This document shows positions 1 through 7,431 of a stretch of 64,000 bases of DNA, piece after piece. The notes beneath the pieces were generated by a model. That model worked only from the letters and a program-made list of their open reading frames with translations, was not told the origin of the DNA and searched no databases. Within the stretch, counting starts at the first letter, position 1; every line of letters begins with the position of its first letter. This DNA comes from Sinorhizobium sp. 6-70 (GTDB lineage Bacteria; Pseudomonadota; Alphaproteobacteria; Rhizobiales; Rhizobiaceae): NCBI RefSeq assembly GCF_030124375.1, contig NZ_JASKLS010000021.1, positions 54,001 to 118,000 on the forward strand. Direction: 5' to 3'. Made by a program: the position numbers and the translations under genes.

Positions 1-408
1 GACCTGACGCAGGAGGTCTCGCAGCAAACCTTCGAGAGGATGAAGGCGGAGCGTCTGGCCGAGGCCGAGCTGATCCGCGCACGCGGTAACGAGGAAGGCC
101 AGCGCCGCCGCGCGATCGCCGACCGTCAGGTCGTCGAGATCGTCGCGGAAGCCCAGCGTGATTCGGAAATCCTGCGAGGCGAGGGCGAAGCCGAGCGGGC
201 CGGGATCTTTGCCGACGCCTTCACGCGCGATCCTGGCTTCTTCGACTTCTACCGCTCGATGGCGGCCTATTCCCAGTCCATCGGTAACCCGGATACAACC
301 GTAGTGCTGTCGCCGCATTCGGAATTCTTCCGCTATTTCAACAGCGCGGACGGTGCGGCGTTGCCACAGCCGCCGACCGCGCCGGCGGCGCCTGCGACCG
401 CAGATTGA
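1..408 (+). CDS. hflC: HflC, protease modulator (C-terminal part, 5' end outside window)
   Basis: The frame is open from base 1 and stops at 406-408, giving the last 135 residues. The first half is a charged Ala/Glu/Arg-rich helix typical of the coiled coil after an SPFH/band-7 domain, and the segment around FFDFYRSMAAY is typical of HflC. The tail is rich in Ala and Pro. In the family, HflC pairs with HflK in the inner membrane as a periplasm-facing complex that restrains FtsH. A DUF2065 gene starts 4 bases downstream, and a DegP-type protease follows on the same strand; this order is common in alphaproteobacteria and suggests shared envelope quality-control work. The N-terminal membrane anchor lies outside the window. 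Confidence 0.9.
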   Translation, partial: DLTQEVSQQTFERMKAERLAEAELIRARGNEEGQRRRAIADRQVVEIVAEAQRDSEILRGEGEAERAGIFADAFTRDPGFFDFYRSMAAYSQSIGNPDTTVVLSPHSEFFRYFNSADGAALPQPPTAPAAPATAD

Positions 409-412
409 GCGG

Positions 413-601
413 ATGATGTCCGATTTTCTGATTGGGTTTGGTTTCTTCCTGATCATCGAGGGGCTGGTGTACGCACTGGCCCCTTTGGTTTTGGTGGAAT
501 TGGCGAAGCGTTTGCCGTATGTCCCGGAACATCAGCTCCGACTGGCCGGACTCGTTTCGGTGGCGGCCGGCGTCGGACTTGTATGGTTGGTTCGAGGATA
601 G
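413..601 (+). CDS. Small membrane protein, DUF2065 family
   Basis: A 62-residue protein with two hydrophobic segments, about residues 5-24 and 43-60, separated by a short polar loop containing YVPEHQLR. Size, topology and position directly after hflC match the DUF2065 family (YjeT-like). The family's function is not established. I chose the ATG at 413; an adjacent ATG at 416 would serve equally. The gap to hflC is only 4 bases, so the two are probably co-translated. The open frame extends upstream of 413, but that part overlaps hflC and is Arg-rich shadow sequence. Confidence 0.8.
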   Translation: MMSDFLIGFGFFLIIEGLVYALAPLVLVELAKRLPYVPEHQLRLAGLVSVAAGVGLVWLVRG

Positions 602-607
602 TGCGAA

Positions 608-994
608 ATGCCACATAAACTGCTGATCCGGCTGGTCGATGCCGAATATGCCATTACCCGTCTGAACGTCGGGTCCGCGATACCGGAGTGGCTGCCGGGG
701 CCGGGTTTCTGGACGGTGTCGAGCTCTCGCGAGGAAATGACGCTGGTCTGTCGCGCCGCCCGCGTACCGTCGAGTGTGCAGAGCTCGCTTGGATGGCGCT
801 GCTTCCGCATCGAGCAGCATTTCAGCTTCGACGTGCCGGGCGTCCTGTCCTCGGTGCTGCGACCGCTTTCCGCAGCCGGCGTCGGCGTATTTGCCAATTC
901 GACCTTCAGCACCGATTATGTCTTCGTGGCCGGCTCCGACCTTGAGAAGGCGCTGCAGGCGTTGAAGGATCACGGGCACGAGATCACCGGCTGA
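608..994 (+). CDS. ACT-domain protein
   Basis: A 128-residue soluble protein. The segment FRIEQHFSFDVPGVLSSVLR followed by a second beta-alpha stretch ending in LKDHGHEITG resembles the ACT-domain family found as short stand-alone proteins in proteobacteria. ACT domains usually bind small ligands such as amino acids, but the ligand here is unknown. It starts 6 bases after the DUF2065 gene and may belong to the hflC transcription unit. There is no signal peptide or membrane segment. Nothing in the sequence shows a direct link to HflC or DegP beyond position. Confidence 0.7.
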   Translation: MPHKLLIRLVDAEYAITRLNVGSAIPEWLPGPGFWTVSSSREEMTLVCRAARVPSSVQSSLGWRCFRIEQHFSFDVPGVLSSVLRPLSAAGVGVFANSTFSTDYVFVAGSDLEKALQALKDHGHEITG

Positions 995-1240
995 GCGCAC
1001 GAAGGTGGCGCTGACCCGAGATGCCGGCCTCTGTCTTCGTGGAGCGGATCAGGAAATCGTGTTTGGACGCTCCGGAATTCCGCCGTATCTTCAAGGGAAG
1101 ATCTGTGTGCGGACCCGTGCGAGCGGCGTATCGTGCAGTTGAAGGGAATCGATCACGCGGCGGTCCCGGATTGCGACAATCCATGAATTGCCACATTCCA
1201 TGCCGGTGTGATCCAAGAGGAATAATAGGAGCCTAGCGAC

Positions 1241-2743
1241 TTGTCGACACGACCAGAATTCTTCCGCGGCCTGGTGCTTGCGGCCGCGACGGCACTGCTT
1301 CTAAACAACACGGCGCTCGCCGAGACGGCAACGTCACGACCGGCGGCCGGGCCGCCATCCGTCGCCGACCTTGCCGAGGGACTGCTCGACGCCGTGGTCA
1401 ACATTTCCATTTCCCAGAACGTCAAGAGCGATGATGACGACGCACCCATGCCGCAGGTGCCGGAGGGGTCGCCGCATCAGGAATTCTTCGACGAGTTCTT
1501 CAAGGGGCAGGGCGGGGAGAGTAACCGGCCGCGCACGGTCAATTCACTCGGTTCCGGTTTCATTATCGACCCGGCCGGCTTCATCGTCACCAACAACCAT
1601 GTCATCCAGGACGCAGACGACATCGAGATCAACTTCTCGGATGGCTCCAAGCTGAAGGCGAAGCTGGTCGGCACGGATACCAAGACCGACCTGGCGCTGC
1701 TGAAGGTCGAGCCGAAGAAGCCGCTCAAGGCCGTTTCCTTCGGTGACTCGCGCAAGATCCGGATCGGCGACTGGGTGATGGTGGTTGGCAATCCGTTCGG
1801 TCTCGGCGTGTCGGTTTCGGTCGGCGTCGTTTCGGCGCGCGGGCGCAACATCAATGCCGGCCCCTATGACAGCTTCATCCAGACCGACGCGGCGATCAAC
1901 CGCGGCAATTCGGGCGGTCCGCTGTTCAACATGCAGGGCGAGGTGATCGGCATCAATACCGCGATCCTTTCTCAGACCGGCATGTCGGTGGGCATCGGCT
2001 TCGCCGTGCCGACTGAACTGGCGATGAACGTCGTCAATCAGCTCAAGGAATTCGGCGAGACCCGACGCGGCTGGCTCGGCGTCCGCATTCAGCCGGTCAC
2101 CGACGACATCGCCGAAAGCCTGAAGATGGAGAGGCCCCATGGTGCGCTGGTCTCCGGCATCATCGAAGGCGGGCCGATCGCCAAGGGCGAGATCAAGGCA
2201 GGCGATATCATCACCCGGTTCGATGGGACGGATGTCGCGGAGATCCGCGACCTGATGCGCGCGGTCGGCGAGAGCCCGGTCGGCAAGAAGGTCGATGTGG
2301 TCATCATTCGCGACGGCAAGGAGCAGACGGTTCACGTCACGCTCGGCCGGCTGGAGGATGGCGAGCATCTTGCAGACGTGCAGCCCAACCAGAACGGCGA
2401 GGGCGCAAAGCCTAACGAGCCGCCCGCCGCCCAACTGCCGGCGAGCGACGTTGTACTCGGCATGAAGCTCGCTGTGCTCGACGCCGATCACCGCAAGAGC
2501 TTCGGTATTGCCGAGAATGTCGACGGCGTGGTGGTGACCGAGGTGCAGCCGAATTCCGTCGCGGCCGAACGCCGGGTGGCGGTCGGCGACGTCATCGTCG
2601 AGGTCGGGCAGGAGGCAATGGACACGCCGGAGGATGTTTCGGCGCGGGTCGAGAAACTGAAGAGCGATGGGCGGCGCAACGCGCTTCTGATGATCGCCAA
2701 CAAGACCGGCGAATTGCGCTTCGTCACCGTGCGGGTGGAATAG
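1241..2743 (+). CDS. degP: DegP/HtrA-type periplasmic serine protease (Do family)
   Basis: A 500-residue protein. Residues 1-27 form a signal peptide ending ALA before ETATS. The trypsin-like domain carries the catalytic triad His120 (TNNHVIQ), Asp150 (TKTDLALLK) and Ser224 (RGNSGGPLF). Two PDZ domains follow, about residues 260-370 and 400-495, as expected for Do-type chaperone-proteases that remove misfolded periplasmic proteins. The start codon is TTG, supported by the AGGAG-type ribosome site just upstream and by the signal peptide beginning there. It follows the hflC cluster but with about 245 bases between, so it probably has its own promoter. Length is normal for the family. Confidence 0.93.
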   Translation: MSTRPEFFRGLVLAAATALLLNNTALAETATSRPAAGPPSVADLAEGLLDAVVNISISQNVKSDDDDAPMPQVPEGSPHQEFFDEFFKGQGGESNRPRTVNSLGSGFIIDPAGFIVTNNHVIQDADDIEINFSDGSKLKAKLVGTDTKTDLALLKVEPKKPLKAVSFGDSRKIRIGDWVMVVGNPFGLGVSVSVGVVSARGRNINAGPYDSFIQTDAAINRGNSGGPLFNMQGEVIGINTAILSQTGMSVGIGFAVPTELAMNVVNQLKEFGETRRGWLGVRIQPVTDDIAESLKMERPHGALVSGIIEGGPIAKGEIKAGDIITRFDGTDVAEIRDLMRAVGESPVGKKVDVVIIRDGKEQTVHVTLGRLEDGEHLADVQPNQNGEGAKPNEPPAAQLPASDVVLGMKLAVLDADHRKSFGIAENVDGVVVTEVQPNSVAAERRVAVGDVIVEVGQEAMDTPEDVSARVEKLKSDGRRNALLMIANKTGELRFVTVRVE

Positions 2744-2829
2744 CGCAAGCAAGGCCGGCGTTTCAGGCTGAAGCGCAGACAGACCGATGTGAGCGGCCGG
2801 CGATGCGACGCCTTGTCGGCATTCTTGGG

Positions 2830-2925
2830 TCACATCAGCCGATGCTTGCCCTTGCATGACCGCGGTGCTGGCTGGAAGGTCAGCAGACGGATGGCGGCGA
2901 GGATTATTTCGAAGACCTCGTGCAT
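2830..2925 (-). CDS. Possible 31-residue small protein
   Basis: A short reading frame on the minus strand, starting with ATG at 2925 and ending TGA at 2830. A strong AAGGAGG-type ribosome site lies 5-6 bases upstream, the main reason for listing it. The first 17 residues (MHEVFEIILAAIRLLTF) could form an amphipathic or membrane helix; the rest is basic with one Cys. It diverges from the LysR gene, which starts at 3067, so the 141 bases between could be a shared control region. I do not recognise a family and cannot exclude chance. Confidence 0.4.
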   Translation of the reverse strand: MHEVFEIILAAIRLLTFQPAPRSCKGKHRLM

Positions 2926-3066
2926 GGCCTTGTCCTCCTTCCGATGAAGCGGGCTGCGAGCCGGTATCCGCCCTCGCATGTGTCCTTTGCTGAGTTTGAT
3001 TTCAGCGCACTTGCCGCCCCTCCTCAAACGAGTTTACAGTCGGTCTCGGATGACTTGAGGTTATGT

Positions 3067-3981
3067 ATGAAACGCGGCCGGCTGCCCCTGACGGCGTTGC
3101 GGAGCTTCGAGGCGGCTGGACGGCTCGGAAGCTTTACCGAGGCTGCCGTGGAGCTTTTCGTCTCGCAGGCGGCGATCAGCCGTCAGATCCGCGATCTCGA
3201 AGGCCTGATCGGCAAGCCACTGTTCGAGCGGCATCATCGCAGCGTGAGCCTGACGGCGGATGGCGAGGCGCTGCTCACGGTATTGACGCATTCCTTCGAC
3301 CGGATAGGCGAAAGCCTCGATGCGCTTTCCGGTGCGAAACGGGCCGGAACGCTGACGGTGAGCGCCGAGCCTTCCTTCGCCGGCTGCTGGCTCGTCCCGC
3401 ATCTCGCGCAGTTTCAGGCGGAAAACCCCGAAGTCGACCTCGTCATAGACGCCGATCCCCGGCTCGTTGAACTTCGCGGCCACGATGTCGACATTGCCAT
3501 TCGGCACAGCGCCAAGGTCACCTCATGGCCTCGTGTCGAGGCCAGGCATCTTGGTGATGTCGAGATGATCGCGGTGATGGCGCCGTCACTCGCGCCTCGG
3601 CCGCTGCGCGAACCGCTGGATCTCTTGCGGTACGGCCTTCTGCACGAGGACACCAGGGGGCTCTGGGAGCAATGGTTCGCTGCTGCCGGGGCGGGACAAG
3701 TGCGGGTCGAGCGCGGCGCGATTTTCGCCGACGGGGCACTTGTGCTTCAAGCGGCGCTCCGCGGTCACGGTGTCGCGCTCATGGATCGCGATCATGTGCG
3801 CGACGATCTCAACGCCGGGCGTCTCGTCCAGGCTTTTGACCTTTCCATTCGCTATGGTGCCTTCTGGCTGGTTGCGCGGCGGTTCGATGCGCTCTCCGAA
3901 CCCGCCAGACGTTTCGTCGCGTGGATCGAGCGCTGTTATCCCGGTCGGCTTCGGAAAGGCGATGCGGGGAACGGCGTTTGA
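3067..3981 (+). CDS. LysR-family transcriptional regulator, GcvA-like
   Basis: A 304-residue regulator. The N-terminal winged helix-turn-helix spans about residues 5-64 (TALRSFEAAGRLGSFTEAA, then SQAAISRQIRDLE), and the effector-binding domain fills about 90-295. The phrase LPLTALRSFEAAGRLGSFTEAA is typical of the GcvA subgroup that includes regulators of glycine cleavage and of beta-lactamases. I placed the start at ATG 3067 because the HTH begins a few residues later; the upstream extension to 2920 is not LysR-like. No convincing target sits next to it except the possible 31-residue protein transcribed the other way, so the regulated genes are unknown. Confidence 0.85.
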   Translation: MKRGRLPLTALRSFEAAGRLGSFTEAAVELFVSQAAISRQIRDLEGLIGKPLFERHHRSVSLTADGEALLTVLTHSFDRIGESLDALSGAKRAGTLTVSAEPSFAGCWLVPHLAQFQAENPEVDLVIDADPRLVELRGHDVDIAIRHSAKVTSWPRVEARHLGDVEMIAVMAPSLAPRPLREPLDLLRYGLLHEDTRGLWEQWFAAAGAGQVRVERGAIFADGALVLQAALRGHGVALMDRDHVRDDLNAGRLVQAFDLSIRYGAFWLVARRFDALSEPARRFVAWIERCYPGRLRKGDAGNGV

Positions 3982-3992
3982 CCGGGCGCCTA

Positions 3993-4093
3993 GATCATTT
4001 CATTGTTTCATGGAAACACTGAAATGATCTAACTCGTTGAAACTACGCAATTCCGGACGGAAACCGCTACACACTTTTCCTGGAATTGCTCTA
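3993..4093. repeat. Palindromic intergenic element, family A, copy 1
   Basis: Two palindromes in tandem. The first reads GATCATTTCA ... TGAAATGATC around a GTTTC/GAAAC core; the second is framed by CAATTCC ... GGAATTG and ends at TAGAGCAATTCC when read on the minus strand. Near-identical copies lie at 47224-47282 (second half only) and 52428-52529. The minus-strand GNAT gene ends exactly at this edge, its TAG stop being the first bases of the element. Confidence 0.85.
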
Positions 4094-4663
4094 ACCCTGC
4101 GCCGGAACGCCGCGCGCCCAATCATCCGCCGTGATCGCGTAAAGCACGTGGTGCTTCAGATGCGCATGCGTGTCGGGCACGCGCGGGTGGTCGAAGTCGC
4201 GGTTCGGGTCCGGCCGCATGCCGAGCCGTTTCATCACCGCGGTGGAGCGGGCGTTCGCGGGCACGGCGAAGGAAACGATTTCGCCGAGGCGTCGTTCGGT
4301 GAAGCCGTAGTCGAGGAGTGCTGCTGCCGCCTCGGTCACATAGCCCTTGCCCCAGAAGGGCGGGGCGAGCCGCCATCCGATCTCGATCGTCCCGTTCGGC
4401 AGATGCGGCTCCAGATCGGTAAGCGCCAGGCCGCAGAAACCGATCGGGATGTCGCTGTCGCGCAATGCAAGGGCAAAGAAGCCGAAGCCGGTTTCGCTGA
4501 TGCCACGGCCGATGCGATCGAACAGCGCATCGGATTCCGCGCGGTTGCGGCGGAAGGCGAAGAATTCCATGACCTTCGGATGGCTGTTGATCTCGGCAAA
4601 GAGGTCGCGATCGGTCTCGTTCCAGCCACGAATGCGCAGCCTGTCGGTTTCTCGAATGATCAC
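4091..4663 (-). CDS. GNAT acetyltransferase, RimJ/RimL type
   Basis: A 190-residue acetyl-CoA-dependent N-acyltransferase. It begins IIRETDRLRIRGW, the usual first strand of the RimJ/RimL group, and has the acetyl-CoA binding loop as PPFWGKGYVTEAAAALL around residues 105-122, followed by NARSTAVMKRLGM. Relatives acetylate ribosomal protein N termini or small amines; the substrate here is not predictable. The gene is convergent with the LysR gene, and its stop codon falls in the palindromic element at 3993-4093. It overlaps the end of serB by 4 bases on the same strand, so the two are likely co-transcribed. Confidence 0.85.
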   Translation of the reverse strand: MIIRETDRLRIRGWNETDRDLFAEINSHPKVMEFFAFRRNRAESDALFDRIGRGISETGFGFFALALRDSDIPIGFCGLALTDLEPHLPNGTIEIGWRLAPPFWGKGYVTEAAAALLDYGFTERRLGEIVSFAVPANARSTAVMKRLGMRPDPNRDFDHPRVPDTHAHLKHHVLYAITADDWARGVPAQG

Positions 4664-5547
4664 ACCACGAAGTCCGTCTTGCGATAGCCCTGGAGGTAGA
4701 GAAGGGCCGTCAGGTCGCCGTGGTCGATGCGGATCTTCGCCTGTTCGGCGACCACGGGTTTCGCATGCAGCGCGACCCCGGTGCCGGCAAGCTGCAGCAT
4801 GCCGAGGTCGTTGGCGCCGTCACCGACGGCAATCACCTCGGCGGTCGAAATTCCGAGCCTGCCGGAGATGTCGATGAGCGCGTCGACCTTGGCCTGCTTG
4901 CCGAGGATCGGATGGGCGACCTCGCCGGTGAGCGTGCCATCCTTCTCGATCAGCACGTTGGCGCGGTTCTCATCAAAGCCGAGTTTTGCCGCGATCGGCC
5001 CGGTGAAGACGGTGAAGCCACCGGAGACCAGGGCGGTATAGTAGCCCTTGGCCTTCATGGTCGCGATCAGCTCTTTGCCGCCGGGCGTCAGCGTGATGCG
5101 CTTGGCGATCACCTCGTCGATGACGCTGCCGGGAAGGCCCTTCAAGAGTGCCACGCGCTCGATCAGCGCCGGCTCGAAGGCGATCTCGCCGTTCATGGCG
5201 CGGGCGGTGATCCCCGCAACTTTTTCCTTGAGACCCACTTCGGCGGCAAGCTCGTCGATGCATTCCTGGCCGATCATGGTCGAATCCATGTCGGCGATCA
5301 GGAACTTCTTGCGGCGGCTTTCGGCATCCTGCACCGCGACATCGATCGCTAGGCCGTTCACCTCGGCGCGCAACCGCGCTTCGGAGGCGTCCGGATCGGT
5401 GCCGTCCGTAAGCGCGATGTCGCAGGCGACGCCGTCCGCCAGCCAGTAGACCCCGGATGCGTTTACGGCGCTCGCCGCCGCTTCCGCCAGCGCAGGCGTC
5501 AGAACAGGATTTGACGGATTGGCGATAAGCGTGGCAACGAGAGCCAT
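4660..5547 (-). CDS. serB: Phosphoserine phosphatase SerB
   Basis: A 295-residue HAD-superfamily phosphatase catalysing the last step of serine synthesis (phosphoserine to serine). Motif I is DMDST with nucleophile Asp86 and acid Asp88; motif II is SGG at about 175-177; motif IV is GDGANDL at about 242-248. Residues 1-75 form the ACT-like N-terminal domain usual in longer SerB proteins. I trimmed the frame to the ATG at 5547 because residues before it have no SerB similarity. That start overlaps the oppositely directed miaA start (CATG), so neither gene has its own upstream spacer. A GNAT gene follows with a 4-base overlap. Confidence 0.92.
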   Translation of the reverse strand: MALVATLIANPSNPVLTPALAEAAASAVNASGVYWLADGVACDIALTDGTDPDASEARLRAEVNGLAIDVAVQDAESRRKKFLIADMDSTMIGQECIDELAAEVGLKEKVAGITARAMNGEIAFEPALIERVALLKGLPGSVIDEVIAKRITLTPGGKELIATMKAKGYYTALVSGGFTVFTGPIAAKLGFDENRANVLIEKDGTLTGEVAHPILGKQAKVDALIDISGRLGISTAEVIAVGDGANDLGMLQLAGTGVALHAKPVVAEQAKIRIDHGDLTALLYLQGYRKTDFVV

Positions 5548-6457
5548 GATCAAGAACCTTGAAAGAGAAACGGACGCGATCCTGATAACCGGGCCGACCG
5601 CCAGCGGCAAGTCCGCGCTTGCGGTGGAACTCGCGCGCCGGCACGGCGGCGTGGTGATCAATGCCGACAGCATGCAGGTCTACGACACGCTGAAGATCCT
5701 GACCGCCCGGCCGGACGAGGCGGAGATGGGCGGGATAGAGCATTTTCTCTACGGCCATGTGCCGGCTGGAGCGGCCTATTCGACGGGCGCGTGGCTGCGC
5801 GAGGCGGAGGTCCTTGTCGCCCGGTTGCGCGAGGAGGGGCGGCTGCCGGTCTTCGTCGGCGGCACCGGGCTTTATTTCAAGGCGCTGACGGGCGGGCTTT
5901 CCGATATGCCGGAGATACCGGCAGCGATCCGCGAGACGTTGCGCGCGCGGCTGAAGGAGCAGGGGGCGGAGGCGCTTCATGCGGAGCTTGCCGCACGAGA
6001 CCCGCAAACCGCCACGCAATTGCGGCCGGGCGACGGGCAGCGGATCGTTCGCGCGCTCGAGGTGATCGAAGCGACCGGCAAGCCGATCCACCTCTTCCAG
6101 CAGAGCCGTGGCCCCATGATCGTCGATCCCGACAGGGCGCAAAAAATCGTCGTGTTGCCGGATCGTGCCGTCCTGCACAGCCGCATCGACCGCCGCTTCG
6201 AGACCATGCTTGAGCGCGGGGCAGTCGACGAGGTGCGTGCGTTGCTTGCGCTAGACCTCTCGCCCGACATGCCGGTGATGAAGGCGATCGGGGTTCAGCA
6301 GATCGCTGCAATGCTCAGGGGCGAGATCGGCGAGGCCGAAGTGATCGCGACCGGGGCCGCCGCTACGCGGCAATACGCCAAGCGCCAGATGACCTGGTTC
6401 CGCAACCAGCTCGACGACAGCTGGCAGCGGATCGAAGGGCCGGAGAGCCTACTGTAA
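5546..6457 (+). CDS. miaA: tRNA dimethylallyltransferase MiaA
   Basis: A 303-residue enzyme that transfers the dimethylallyl group to A37 of tRNAs reading codons beginning with U. The P-loop GPTASGKS is at about residues 16-23, followed by INADSMQVY and the GGTGLYFKAL segment of the family. The C-terminal region QYAKRQMTWFRNQ is also characteristic. The ATG at 5546 shares two bases with the serB start on the other strand; it is the only start giving the normal short N terminus. Its promoter must therefore lie inside serB coding sequence. Length fits the family. Confidence 0.93.
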   Translation: MIKNLERETDAILITGPTASGKSALAVELARRHGGVVINADSMQVYDTLKILTARPDEAEMGGIEHFLYGHVPAGAAYSTGAWLREAEVLVARLREEGRLPVFVGGTGLYFKALTGGLSDMPEIPAAIRETLRARLKEQGAEALHAELAARDPQTATQLRPGDGQRIVRALEVIEATGKPIHLFQQSRGPMIVDPDRAQKIVVLPDRAVLHSRIDRRFETMLERGAVDEVRALLALDLSPDMPVMKAIGVQQIAAMLRGEIGEAEVIATGAAATRQYAKRQMTWFRNQLDDSWQRIEGPESLL

Positions 6458-6466
6458 AATTGGTGA

Positions 6467-6898
6467 TCAGCCGATTCCGTGTTCCTTCAACACGGCTTCC
6501 TCGTCGCCGCTGATCCAGCCGAAGATCTTCGGCTCGTCGTTGCGGACCTGAACCAGATAGTGGACCTCGAAATCGATGGTGACGTCAGGTCCGTCCGGCA
6601 CGTCGTAGGTGGAGCGCCAGTCGATCCTGACGAGGAAATGCTGGCTATCGATCGGCGTGATGGTGGTGTTGCGGATCTTCAACTCCTTGGTGCCGATCGC
6701 GCGATAGCGGGCATAGCCCCTCGCCATCGAGACCTTCAGGCTGTCGTCGTTCTTGCCGGCAAGCACGCCTGCGGGCGAAGCGGCGATGAACTCGGAGGCG
6801 AAAGCGAAGGCCGTCTCGCCGACATCCATTTCGGCGGCAAGCACACGATTGGCCATGGTTTCGTATCGTGCGAAGAAGCGTCGGAGGATCTCTTCCAT
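6467..6898 (-). CDS. Hypothetical protein, probable NTF2/SnoaL-like fold
   Basis: A 143-residue soluble protein. It begins with a helix (MEEILRRFFARYETMANRVL) and continues into alternating strands such as HFLVRIDWRSTYDVPDGPDVTIDFEVHYLV, a pattern suggestive of the cone-shaped NTF2-like fold. No catalytic residues can be assigned. It is convergent with miaA, ending 9 bases after the miaA stop. Another small protein of about the same size, also possibly NTF2-like, lies upstream on the same strand after 91 bases. Function unknown. Confidence 0.6.
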   Translation of the reverse strand: MEEILRRFFARYETMANRVLAAEMDVGETAFAFASEFIAASPAGVLAGKNDDSLKVSMARGYARYRAIGTKELKIRNTTITPIDSQHFLVRIDWRSTYDVPDGPDVTIDFEVHYLVQVRNDEPKIFGWISGDEEAVLKEHGIG

Positions 6899-6989
6899 GA
6901 TACCGGTCCTGAATTTTGTTCGAACGGCTTGAATGAAAACGCACGCTCGTGCCGTGCGGTTCCTATGACGTGCCGGCAGTGCTGGCCCA

Positions 6990-7337
6990 TCAGCCGATTG
7001 CCGTCTGCTGGTGCTGCACGAGTTTCCAACCCACTCCGGTATCGCAATAGGTCGAGGTGCAGTAGGCAGCGTAGGGCTTTCTATCCGCGCGATGACCTTC
7101 GGCGCGATATGCCAGAACCACGCAGCCATGCGCCGGGCGGCCGATCATTCTATCGGTGATGACCACACGATCCCATCGCGGTGCGCCCTCCAGGCTGTCG
7201 ATGATCGAGGCGCCCTGCACGAGGCCTACCGGAGCAGGAAACGCCATGATGCATTGCTTATCGACCAGCTTCCGATAGCTGTCCGGGCCTTCGAGCCAAA
7301 GCCTTTGTTCCGTCTCCCAAGCGTGGGCGTCGTCCAT
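6990..7337 (-). CDS. Hypothetical protein, possible NTF2-like/DUF4440-type
   Basis: A 115-residue protein. It opens AHAWETEQRLWLEGPDSYRKL, then has a strand region APRWDRVVITDRMIGRP and a C-terminal strand GWKLVQHQQTAIG; the closing WKLVxHQQT pattern is common in SnoaL/DUF4440-like proteins. The start ATG at 7337 is chosen over an in-frame GTG two codons earlier because a GGAGGT ribosome site lies 5 bases before it. It contains two nearby cysteines (YCTSTYC). The neighbours give no clear functional hint. Confidence 0.65.
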   Translation of the reverse strand: MDDAHAWETEQRLWLEGPDSYRKLVDKQCIMAFPAPVGLVQGASIIDSLEGAPRWDRVVITDRMIGRPAHGCVVLAYRAEGHRADRKPYAAYCTSTYCDTGVGWKLVQHQQTAIG

Positions 7338-7431
7338 GACCACCTCCGTCGAATTCCGTCCGGACTACGCTACGAACGTTCGAGTGGGCGCTAGGATCCA
7401 GGAGGCCGCTACGACGGGTTCCCGCAAACGC

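Noticed and set aside
1544..2857. 437-codon open frame on the minus strand
   Set aside because: Antisense of degP; no family features.
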